Below, one piece after another: positions 33,983 to 44,155 of a stretch of DNA of 64,000 nucleotides. The stretch is from Helianthus annuus (Eukaryota; Streptophyta; Magnoliopsida; Asterales; Asteraceae). Where the stretch lies: assembly GCF_002127325.2 (NCBI RefSeq), contig NC_035433.2:144677472-144741471 (forward strand), written 5' to 3'. The notes under the pieces were generated by a model. It was given only the letters and a program-made list of their open reading frames with translations, did no database searches and was not told the origin of the DNA. The first letter of the stretch is position 1. Each line of letters opens with the position of its first letter. The translations under genes were made by a program, and so were the position numbers.

Positions 33983-35149
33983 TTAGTTATGGTAACAGAA
34001 AAATACAACAAACAACCCATCATATCTAGTTGAATCAATCATGGATACATGTTTGAAAAAATGAATAATGTCTATGAACAAATAATAATTGATGATGAAG
34101 AATTTGAAGAAATAGACTATTTACATAATAATGTCTATGAACAAATCATGGATACATGCTTTAGTGGTGGCCACGGGTATTTAATTTCCATCTATGATAG
34201 GTCCGGGTGAGTCTTTTCCTCCAGACCTCACGTCCGAGTCTGGGTGATAGGGGTTTCTCATTGAGGGGTTTAAATTGGGTGATAGCGCAGACCCGGTTAA
34301 GACAACGTATGCTATACCTCCCGACATTCGCAATAATTCACACCTTTCAAAAAAAGACTATTTAGTATTAATTTGAAACATGGTTGTGCATTTTGTTTTT
34401 ATACTTTATGCTTTATGGTTTTTTTTTGTGCTTACTGTTGTTGTGTATTGCTTTGTGGCGTTGTACACTGGTTTGATCTATAAAAGCGGCACGTCTCCCT
34501 CATTTCTGCTTTTCACCGCCTGGCCCTTCACCTCCCTGCTCTCCACCGTTGCCGTCTTCTCAGGTGAACTATTCTCATGGTGAGGTGACTAGCATTTTGG
34601 TGTTTCCATGTGTTTTAGCCTCCGGTTAACCCTATAGGGTTTTAAGGTATGTTTTCTTGTTTGTCTCCGATGAGACGCTGGTTAACCCTTTAGGGTTTTA
34701 AGGTCAATGTTTGTTTTTTGTGTTGCCTCCGGTTGAATTTTCGTTGAGTCACCAATTAACCTTTTAGGGTTTTCTGATCCGCAATGTTTGTTGTCGGAGC
34801 TGTCGCGATGCTTTTGTTTTGGGTGTTTGTATTCATTGGGTTTTCACTTTGTATTCATTGGGTTTTCACTTCTCTGGCTTTAGAGAGCTTATTGACATGT
34901 AATGCTGTTTGATACAATTGTTTTTGGTTTTTGAAAGTTTTACATTTTGGTTTTCCAGGCTCCGATGAGGGTCATATTACTCAACAAAGATGACAACATG
35001 AGGGGCTTAATACTAGTTTCATATATATAGTTGTACAAATGTTTTATAGTTGGATATGAGATATTTGAGTCACGATTACCTGAACGTTAATAACGAGGTA
35101 CGATCCAAAGAGTTACACTTTGGAAAACGAACAAGGATAATATTTATCA
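33983..35149. other. Intergenic sequence beyond the duplication
   Basis: The segmental duplication ends near 33982. I see no gene here. A TATAAAAG sequence at about 34481 is followed by a pyrimidine-rich stretch and three loose copies of GGTTAACCC(T)TAGGGTTTT (34625-34770); this may be a leftover 5' gene end or repeat but has no coding support. Confidence 0.5.
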
Positions 35150-36750
35150 GATAAACGAGTTTAAAAGAACAAAATGAGCAAATAAGCAGCCAAAACCAAC
35201 ATAAATACAAGAAGAATGAATAAAGTGACATGCCCGACCCCTCGACAGCATCTCCCAAAGCAAAAGCAAAAAAGCAAAAACAAGAAACAGAACTTGACCA
35301 TGGGGCCGTGCCCAGCTAAGCATGGGGCGTGGTCAGGACCCTGCACAACAAGACAAACCTGCAAAAGCTTATACGCCCGCCACGGGGCCGTGCCCAGCTC
35401 TACACGGGGCGTGGTCAACTCTAAGATTTGCAGAATCTTGATAGTATAGCAAAGAGTTGACCATGGGGGCGTGCCTAGAAGACACGGGGTCGTGTGGGGC
35501 CCTCTGGTGACAAATGCAATTAATGAAGGAAGAGAAAAGGATGGCCACAGGTCGTGTTGGCTGGACACGGGGCCGTGGTCAGAGCTCTGTTCTCTGGCTA
35601 TAAATAGGGGTGCTTGGTTCACTTCAAAGGCATCCCTTAGCAAACCACTACTCTCCCACTTTGCCACCACTCCACCACCACTACAACACCAACACCCACC
35701 ACCATCATCCATCATCCATCTTTAGAGTGTGTGTAGTAGTGTCGGGAACCAAGATTGATCGTAAGAGTTTTTGTCAATCAAAGGCCATGTTTGGCTAATC
35801 TCTTACATCACTTGGTGAATACAAGTATTTAATGTATTACTTTTGATTTTTAATCTTTCAGCACATTTTAATTGGGTTTGTATTAATGACTTTAATAGCT
35901 AGTTTCGTATATTGAAAGTGAATTTTCTTTACCATTTCTTCATTTCTTCATGATGTCATTGATTTACTCATTCGTGTCTTTACGGTCTATATAAAGCGCG
36001 TTAACTACCTGGAAGGGGGTTAGGAGGGTGGTTTGGTAAAGTTCTTGTCTCGTTCAGTGTATAGATCCTGCGAGGACTTGGTTCAAGCTTACTAGGACCT
36101 CCTTCGATGCCCAACTGTATTGGATGGCGGGGGTGCGAATAGCTTTAACCCCTCATATAAACTACTATTAATACTTTAAACCGGCTTATTGGGATTGTAT
36201 CCTTGCTGACTAAAACCACCTAGCCGAGGGTAACGTCACCTTCAAAAGAGGGGCGTACCACTTTTCGCATTAATAACTTACTTAATTGTCTTTCAATATT
36301 CTGACCCTTTGGGATTGTATCCCTGCTGACCCAAACCACTGGGTTGAGGGTAACGTCACCTTCAAAAGAGGGGCCTACTACTAAAACTAAGATAATCTAT
36401 TAAAAAGTCTGAAAGTGCGAAAATAATCAAAGGATACATTAAAGATGAGTTGGATCCAAGTGATTCTCTCTTGTCTATTTGTTTTTTCATTTTATTTTTC
36501 TTTTCATTTTTAGTTTTATTTTCATGTTTTAAAAAACTCTTTTCTCAAAAATTGGATCGATTAGACGTTGAGGATAAACTGGTATTAAAAGCTCTTGTGT
36601 CCTTTGACGACCTCGGTATCTTACCAACACTATACTACGCCCACGATGGGTGCACTTGCCCAAGTGTGTGTTTCGTGTTATTACAATATCGTGTTTTATA
36701 AATTTAAAACTTGACTAATACGTAAAATTGGCTCAAAATATTAACAAAAA
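35150..36750. repeat. Degenerate LTR related to 55630-57323
   Basis: The sequence is collinear with the solo LTR at 55630-57323: shared palindromic CACGGGGCCGTG words, TATAAATAGG followed by GTGCTTGG, the two TAACGTCACC(T)TCAAAAGAGGGGC motifs, and GACGTTGAGGATAAAC near the right end. The termini and target duplication are too eroded to define. A 184-codon minus-strand frame across it is a chance product of GC-rich repeats. Confidence 0.8.
35599..35607 (+). promoter_or_regulatory. TATA box in the degenerate LTR
   Basis: TATAAATAG directly follows a cluster of CACGGGGCCGTG-type palindromes, as in the second copy at 56116. The conserved spacing suggests the palindromes belong to the U3 promoter. 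Confidence 0.6.
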
Positions 36751-37044
36751 CATATCAGACTCGACCCGCACCACCAAATCAGCTTCTTTAGCGCCCTATA
36801 ACGCCTTGAAGCCACCCCCTGGCGCCAAAGGGGGGGGGCGCCAGAGCACCTTCGCCTCCCAGTAACGCGGATTAATGCGCTTTGTTCGAGAAGTTTGGTC
36901 AATATGATCGTTGGGCAACAATCTTTTATAAAAAAAACCTAATATATATCTAATATATATACATATATTTACACAAACCAATCACAAACGCAGACACACA
37001 CAAATCACTAAAACACACACATTTTCTCTAATCATTTTTAATAT

Positions 37045-37573
37045 AAAAAATGTCATCCACTCTTCATCCGATTCGTCCAGCTCTTCATCTGACGGTATTG
37101 TCGACGATATGCTTTTCGCAATGACGTAGGATTCGATTAAGTATTTGCGAGAAGAAGCCCAATCGTTTACAATGTGTACCAAACAAGAGCCTCTTGAACG
37201 AGATCGGTTAGTAGCTCATGAACGTTTAATGCACGATTATTTTGGTGAAAATCCGTTGTACAACAATGCACAGTTTAGGCGTCGGTTTCGTATGAGCCCT
37301 CATCTTTTCTTAAGAATTTCTAATGATCTTGCAGCCCAATATCTATTTTTACACAAAGAGAAAGTGCTACTCGTAAAATTGGTTTCTCTAGAATACAAAA
37401 GTGTACTGCCTCAATTCGGAAACTTGCGTACGACACAACGAGTGATTCGTGGAACGAATATTTAAGGATGTCGGCCAAAAGTTGTCATGAGTGTATTGAA
37501 AATTTCTGTGAAGGTATTATTATTGTTGTTGTTGTTGCTGTCGATGTTGCTGTTGCTGCTGTTGTTTTGTTGC

Positions 37574-37625
<52 letters not shown>

Positions 37626-37658
37626 GCTGCTGTTGCTGCTGTTGTTGCTGTTGCTGCT

Positions 37659-37689
<31 letters not shown>

Positions 37690-38650
37690 CTGCTGCTGTT
37701 GTTGCTGCTATTGGTGCTGTTGTTGCTGTTGGTGTTGTTGTTGTGATTTCTTTCGGTCATAAAATCAATCAAAAAAGAAAAAGCAGACAGGAACAGTTTT
37801 ATTCTCTAAACAAGCAAGTTTGGGGTTCTTTTATTAACACCCTAATTTAACACTATAAATTAGGTGTTAATTTTCTTTATGGGAGGCGATATTTGATGAT
37901 GCCGACCGCTACCGACATTCCACTTTTATACGAGGCCCATCAGCGGATACACAGGTTTCCCGGGATGTTGGGTAGTCTTGATTGCACGCCCTGGGAGTGG
38001 GCGACATATCCAACCGTTTGGGAAGGGCAACGCCATCGTGGTCACCACGAGTGTCCTACCTCAATATTACAAGCTGTCGGGTTTCAAGATTTATGAATTT
38101 GGCATGCGTACTTTGGCATGGCCGGTGCGAACAATAACATCGCTGTTTTACAATCTTCAGGTCTGTTCGATGATGTCATAAATGGTGTTGCACCAAATAC
38201 GTCATTCTATGCAAAGGACGTGGAGTATAAGTATGGGTACTATCTTGTCGACGGTATTTATCCGGAGTGGGCGCGTTGGTGAAAACTCTTACGTGTCCAG
38301 ATGACGAGAAAAGATTGTATTACAAGAAGAAACAAGAGTCGGCAAGAAAAAATGTCGAGCGGGCTTTCGGTGTATTAAAAAAGAGATGGTCTATCATTGC
38401 CTAGTCGTCGAGGATACTTGAAAATAGTAAAATGAGAAACGTCATGTATACGTGCATCATCCTGCATAACATGATATTGGAGGACTCGGGCAGAGCGTTT
38501 TGTGTAGAAAGTTATGATGAAGGTAACCAACCGACGAACTCACTACTCACATACGCTCAAAAAGAAGTTATCCGAGCAAGGATACGCGACAGAGACACAC
38601 ACCTTAACCTTCGAGCTGATCTGACCTAGCACCTATGGTTTGATCGTAAA
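37045..38650 (+). pseudogene. PIF/Harbinger transposase (HARBI1/ALP1-like DDE), decayed
   Basis: The N-terminus is serine-rich (SSSSDGIVDDMLFAMT, then a stop), followed by RDRLVAHERLMHDYFGENPLYNNAQFRRRFRMSPHLFLRI, a hallmark of plant Harbinger transposases. A frameshift follows. Later come GRRYLMMPTATDIPLLYEAH, FPGMLGSLDC (first catalytic D), WHAYFGMAGANNNIAVLQ, where family members have NND and so the second catalytic D is N, and NVERAFGVLKKRW with the catalytic E. The end reads NVMYTCIILHNMILED. A 230-base trinucleotide array and about 110 further bases interrupt it near 37.5-37.87 kb. It is not functional. Clear terminal inverted repeats were not found. Confidence 0.87.
37515..37744. repeat. 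(GTT/GCT)n trinucleotide expansion
   Basis: About 230 bases of TTG/TGC units give artificial poly-Leu, poly-Cys or poly-Asn frames, depending on frame and strand. It sits inside the Harbinger transposase remnant, between NFCEGII and GRRYL, so it grew within or beside an insertion in the former coding sequence. Confidence 0.95.
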
Positions 38651-39459
38651 TAAGGAGGAGACGACGAGTGATGATGTGTATTTTTAGTTTAACTTTTTAA
38701 GCATTGTATTTTTTTAGTGACATTGTATTTTTTTTAATTTAAATTATGAGTTATATATTTTTTTCTTATTATTTTAAATTTAAATTAATATACCAATTAA
38801 ATAATGGTTAAATTTAAATAAAAATAATAATTCGCTAATGATGATGGGGGCTTTAAACTATTGTATGCAAGTTAAAAGGAGGGCTTTAAAGCCCCCTATG
38901 TGACATGGTACATATATGGATACTCTAGGATTAAGGGGGTGTTTGGGTTAGCTTATTTAAGTTAAAAAGGACTTTTTGTGAGAATGACTTATTAACTTAT
39001 GACTTTTTGAAAATGACTTTTTAAAAAAGTGTTTGGGTTAGCTTATGAGCCAATAAGTCAATAAGTAGTTTTTTTAAAAGGTGTTTGGTATAACTTATTC
39101 ATGTAAAATGACCAAAAAGGGCATCCTTTAAAAAGTGTTTGGTTTAGCTTATTTAATTTTTTTTCTCTCTTGCATATTGAAAAACAACTTCATGGAACAT
39201 ATAACATAAAATGTGTTTACATATAGTTTAAAATTTCATAATTAGAACATAATAATATTACATTCAGATTGCTAAAAAACACGAAAAAATGCACAAGAAT
39301 AACAAACTAATGTCATACTATGTTCTTCTTCGTGATTCCATTATATCTTGCGCAATCACATCTCTTTTCGCTGCCATATACATACCATCATTATCCGTAC
39401 GATTTGTAGACGGAACTTCTTCATGAAGTTCATCACTAGTACCGCGGGGATTGTAAGAT

Positions 39460-39738
39460 TCAAGTTGGGCTGAAGTTCATCCGTACGATGAAGCTTCTCG
39501 TCCCACCAATCCCAGTTTCAAGCCTCATCAAGCGATCATAAAGCTTCCATTCTTTTTTCATGTTGTCCCATTTGTTTGTTATTTGCTTTCTTTCAAAGGT
39601 TTTGCCTGTTTTCTCATACATAATGTTTATTATATTCACCCACCCGACCTTACTAAAGCTTGTACCAGGTCTATTCCCTCTTCTATATTCAAGCAAGCAT
39701 GCATCGACAAACTGCTTGAACGTAAAATCATCCCACAA
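39460..39738 (-). pseudogene. Myb/SANT-like DNA-binding protein fragment
   Basis: The 92-codon frame includes MWDDFTFKQFVDACLLEYRRGNRPG, GWVNIINIMYEKTGKTFERKQITNKWDNMKKEWKLYDRLMR and LETGIGGTRSF. The W...F...C spacing and the K-Q-I-x-N-K-W-D-x-M-K-K block match the plant Myb/SANT-like (Myb_DNA-bind_3) family, to which Harbinger ORF1-type proteins belong. These proteins bind element ends and help the transposase enter the nucleus. It is short, and the first line after the methionine may lack an upstream exon. Confidence 0.75.
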
Positions 39739-39839
39739 TAATCTCGATTTATTCTTGTTAGATGATGTTTCACAACCAACGACTTTTTGGCCGATTTCAT
39801 TTACTGAATGCTGATAAACATCAGTTAATATAATTTAAA

Positions 39840-40145
39840 CATAAGAAACGACAACAGCAGCAACAAGGTTATATACTTATACTATCACCAGTAAATAAAT
39901 AGCAACAACAGTAAATAAACAAACAACAGATGTAGTTTTAATAAACAACCCAGCCGTCACATTTGTTTTGAGTAATTCAAACGTCAGCAGCAGCAATAAT
40001 ACAAACTACAGTAAGTAAATAAACAAGCGTCACACTTCGTTGAACATACAAACTACAGTAAGTAAATACAACAACAGTAAATGAACTAATCTTCGATTCA
40101 ATGATTTTGACCAATAATCCCACAGTAAGTAAATACAACAACAGA
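39840..40145. repeat. AGTAAATAAACAAC-rich imperfect repeats
   Basis: Many loose copies of CAACAGTAAATAAACAA and ACTACAGTAAGTAAAT lie upstream of the Myb/SANT frame inside the TAA-flanked element. They may form part of its noncoding region. Confidence 0.6.
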
Positions 40146-40757
40146 TATATGTTTGCAACTATAGAAGGAAAACTGTTAATCAAAAGAACCTGTTGGAATG
40201 TGGAAGAAGAAGGGCTGAAGTCGATTGCAACTGATCGCTGGTAAGCTGTTGATGTCGCTGCGCTGCTGATGTCGCGAGTTTGATGTTTTTGTTGGTAGAT
40301 ATAGGGGGTGGTAGATGGGGGAGTAATTGAAGATCAATGAGAACAGAGATGGGTAGTTAGAGAAATTGAAGATTAATGATGAATGAGGATGTTGGCGCAG
40401 ATAAACAGAACATTCCATCGACAATCAATTTTACTATTTTTGCGGATGAACAGATCAGATGTATGAACAGGTCTGGTGTAATTGATGGAGTAATTGCTGG
40501 GTAGTTGTAGAGGATGATGTCTGCGGCAGAGATGGAGTTGTGGAGGGCCATTATGGGGAATTTGTTCACAAAAGGACTTTTAGGGCTTGAGAAGTGAGGA
40601 ATCGTAACTTCTCAAAAACCTCCTTCTTAAGGGTAAAATAAAAGTCATTCTAAAAGTCCTATTCTATTTCCCAAACACTATTGCAACAACTTATTAACTT
40701 ATAAAAATCAATAAGTTAAAAGTTGAGACAAAATAAGGAATGCCAAACACCAGCTAA

Positions 40758-41193
40758 AGTGGATTCCTGTCATTTTGATGTATTTAAACTAAAAAGAGGA
40801 TATTTAAATAAACATGTATGTGATATACTCTAAATTCCATATACACTTGCAATACAGCTACCTAATCTTGTGCCGCCCTATTGTTAACCCACCCACCTCC
40901 CATCTTGTAATGCATTTGTCACTAACCCTCAATAAAACTCGGGCTTCTGATTGCATGCAACTGTAAACAACATATATAATATTGCTGAGATTTGAAAGCA
41001 CCGTGAACACATATTTGGATTATATTATTTTCTTACCTCCGAGTGTCGCCTCAGGGCATATGGGCTGGCTCTCACCAGAACTTGAGATCAAAATAATGCT
41101 GCAAAAGCAAGTAATTGTATAACATCTAAAAGTTGTGAACTTGAGGTTGTGATGTTCACTAATAAGCTTTTGTTTTAACCACAACCCCGCACA
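40758..41193. other. Sequence between transposons, no gene
   Basis: No reading frame or repeat structure was recognised in this interval. It is probably old host or degraded element DNA, interrupted by the CACTA element that follows. Confidence 0.5.
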
Positions 41194-41504
41194 TTCCACT
41201 ACTAAAATCTGAATCTTCTTACACCAGTTTTCCTAGGAAATACGTCATAAAACTGGTTTTTCTACGCATATATGACAAACACCTGATGTAGGAAAACAGC
41301 TCGTAGGAAACTCGTTTTCAACGCATTTCCTACGCAACTTCCTACACATTTTCTACGAAACTACTACGTCGCAAATTGCTACGAATCTCCTACAATATAT
41401 TTAATTATTATCTTTTAGGATTTATTTTTTTGGCTACACATTTCTGACCAAAAAAAAAAAAACAAAAAAAATTAACAAATTTTAATACAACATTATTTGT
41501 GACC

Positions 41505-41840
41505 CATTTCCTACAAATAAATTAGAAGTGTTGTTACAAATTTCCTAGGAAACTGAGTATTTTTCGTGACCCACATCCTACAAATAAATTAGAAGTGTTT
41601 GTTACAAATTTCCTAGGAAACTGAGTATTTTTTGTGACTCACTTCTTACAAATAAATTAGAAGTGTTGTTACAAATTTCCGAGGAAACTGAGTATTTTTT
41701 GTAACCAATTTTCTACAAATAAATTAGAAGTATTGTTACAAATTTCCGAGGAAACTGAGTATTTTTTGTGACCCATTTTCAACAAATAAATAAAGAAGTG
41801 TTGTTACAAATTTTCTACGAAAACTGAGTATGTTTTGGAA
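41505..41840. repeat. About 63-base subterminal tandem repeats
   Basis: Five degenerate units share CTACAAATAAATTAGAAGTG, then TTGTTACAAATTTCC and AAACTGAGTATTTT. They lie at the left end of the CACTA element and probably serve as binding sites for its accessory protein. Confidence 0.85.
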
Positions 41841-41940
41841 CAAATTTCTGACAAAATAAAGAAAAAAGGACTACTATTTTTGACCGTTTTCCAACAAAAG
41901 CTAATTATGTTGTGACACATTTCCAACCATCTAATTTATT

Positions 41941-42479
41941 AAAGGGGAATTGACCTGTAATAATTCCACCTAGACCTTATTGGCCATTAATAATCCCACC
42001 TCAGAATATTCCCCCCACCAGTCCCACCTTTCACCTATTTTTCCTACAATGGTCCCCCGTTAAAAAAACTTAACGGAGTTAAGCTTTTTTCCAAATTACA
42101 AACAGATTTTTTAGGGCTTTTGATCAGAACGATGATACGAGTCCATTGATGTAAAACTTACTTCGAAATGGTGCTCCAAGTGACTTGATTTTGGTTAATT
42201 GGAAATTTAAACACCCGAATTGAAGCGCCGTTTTTATCGTTTAGAGCACCGTTTCGAGGCAAGTTTTACATCAACGGACTCGTATCGTCGTTCTAATCAA
42301 AAGCCCTAAAAAATATGTTTGTAATTCGGAAAAAAGCTTAACTCCGTTAAGTTTTTTTAACGGGGGACCATTTTAGGAAAAATAGGTGAAAGGTGGGACT
42401 GGTGGGGGGAATATTCTGAGGTGGGATTATTAATGGCCAATAAGGTCTAGGTGGGATTATTACCGGCCAATTTCCCTTT
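41941..42479. mobile_element. Foldback MITE with arms of about 240-260 bases
   Basis: The left arm (AAAGGGGAATTGACC...) and right arm (...GGCCAATTTCCCTTT) are inverted copies over almost their entire length, with matching interior phrases such as CTTAACGGAGTTAAGC and GACTCGTATCGTCGTTCT. A short central spacer separates them. ATT flanks both ends (41938-41940, 42480-42482), but the exact target duplication is ambiguous. It encodes nothing and sits within the CACTA element. Confidence 0.85.
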
Positions 42480-42693
42480 ATTAAATAAAAAAACTGCAAA
42501 AAAATAAATAATATTTCCGCATTTTTCTGACAAAAAATTCCAGAAATAATCTGCAATACCAAAAACCTGTTTTACAAAATTCACCGAAGTTACAATGACA
42601 TAAATTCAAAAATCATGCGTCACAATGCAAGTTCCAGTATGTTTACAACATAAGCTAATACAATTCAACGTAATTCCAAAAAGATATCAAAAA

Positions 42694-43210
42694 CTAAAAC
42701 TTATTAGAGGGAGGACGCCAATTCTTCATAAACTCTTGAAGTTGTTTTTGAAGTTCTTCCCTTGCTTTCCCTTCATCGTCAAGACGAGTTGCAAACAGAT
42801 CCCTTTCTTCTTCAAGACGAGATACAAGTAGATTCCTTACTTCTTGAACCCGAGCTTCAAGATCAACCTTTCGGGTTCGCATAACTTGAGCCTAAAAAGT
42901 TGTTAAAATATATATAGTTATAATTAGTAAATATATTATATAAAGAAATGTTTTGAGGCAAAAGAAAAAAACCAACATTTTTAACATTTAGTAATACCAA
43001 ATGGTAATAAAGATACCTCTTCTTGAGACCGTTGGTACTCTGCTTGCGATGGTGCAGACCCGGCAGAAGAAAAACATGTCCCGGTCACCAAGTATTGTAG
43101 ATCCGAAGATCCTATCCCATATACACGACGCGTGCGACCTTCTCCAATCACACGTGTCCACACCGCAGGGTCATCTGCATACTCACTGAAGTTCGGCCCG
43201 TAAACACCTT
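42694..43210 (-). pseudogene. CACTA-type plant transposase C-terminus (Ptta/En/Spm-like)
   Basis: The upstream exon reads FSEYADDPAVWTRVIGEGRTRRVYGIGSSD, the conserved block of the plant transposase_24/Ptta-En-Spm family, and ends SQAEYQRSQEE at 43007. A 115-base GT-AG intron (42892-43006) joins it to AQVMRTRKVDLEARVQEVRN...RLEEERDLFATRLDDEGKAREELQ, a coiled-coil tail ending in a stop at 42694. The segment encoding TRVIGEG occurs twice (43139 and 43209), and the upstream coding sequence is replaced by the tetranucleotide array. Earlier exons are missing. Confidence 0.8.
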
Positions 43211-43227
43211 CTCCAATCACACGTGTC

Positions 43228-43513
43228 CATACATACATACATACACACACACACACATACATACATACACACACACATACATACATACATACATACATAC
43301 ATACATACATACATACATACATACATACATACATACATACATACATACATACATACATACATACATACATACATACATACATACATACATACATACATAC
43401 ATACATACATACATACATACATACATACATACATACATACATACATACATACATACATACATACATACATACATACATACATACATACATACATACATAC
43501 ATACATACATACA

Positions 43514-43545
<32 letters not shown>

Positions 43546-44155
43546 CACACATACGTACATACATACATGTATACAAATGCACACTTAATAACAAATATAA
43601 TCACATCCACATACACATATAGATACAAACATGCATATATGTACACATACATACATACATACATACATACATACATACATACATACATACGTACGTACGT
43701 ACGTACGTACGTACATACATACGTACGTACGTACGTACGTACGTACGTACGTACGTACGTACGTACGTACGTACGTACGTACGTACGTACGTACGTACGT
43801 ACGTACGTACGTACGTACGTACGTACGTACATACGTACGTACGTACATACGTACATACGTACATACGTACATACGTACATACATACATACATACATACAT
43901 ACATACATACATACACACACACACATACAACATACATACACACACACACATACATACACACACATACATAGATACATACATACATACATACATACATACA
44001 TACATACATACATACATACATACATACATACATACATACATACATACATACATACATACATACATACATACATACATACATACATACATACATACATACA
44101 TACATACATACATACATACATACATACATACATACATACATACATACCCACATAC
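43228..44155. repeat. Giant (ATAC)n/(GTAC)n tetranucleotide array
   Basis: About 920 bases of ATAC, GTAC and ACAC units form three blocks, with about 90 bases of non-repeat sequence at 43571-43640. All long Tyr/Val/Met/Cys- or Ile/His/Thr-repeat frames on both strands are artefacts of this array. The array begins within the transposase exon. Confidence 0.97.

Larger units (their letters stand above)
38935..40754. mobile_element. Harbinger-type DNA element with Myb/SANT gene only, TSD TAA
   Basis: The 1820-base element begins GGGGGTGTTTGGGTTAGC and ends GCCAAACACCAGC (inverted GCTGGTGTTTGGC), flanked by TAA at 38932-38934 and 40755-40757. Subterminal ends repeat CTTATTAACTTAT-type words. Its one recognisable gene is a Myb/SANT-like fragment (39460-39738). 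No transposase is present. Harbinger elements normally encode both, and TAA is their usual target duplication. Confidence 0.72.

Noticed and set aside
35161..35715. 184-codon minus-strand frame
   Set aside because: It lies across the GC-rich LTR promoter repeats, has no domain and is not kept open in the related LTR at 55.6-57.3 kb.
37468..37772. Poly-Leu, poly-Cys and poly-Asn proteins
   Set aside because: Translations of the TTG/TGC trinucleotide tract, on both strands.
36780..38900. Terminal inverted repeats around the first Harbinger transposase remnant
   Set aside because: GC-rich ends near 36790 and 38885 match only weakly (about two thirds of 18 bases) and no TAA/TTA duplication fits, so I did not call element borders.
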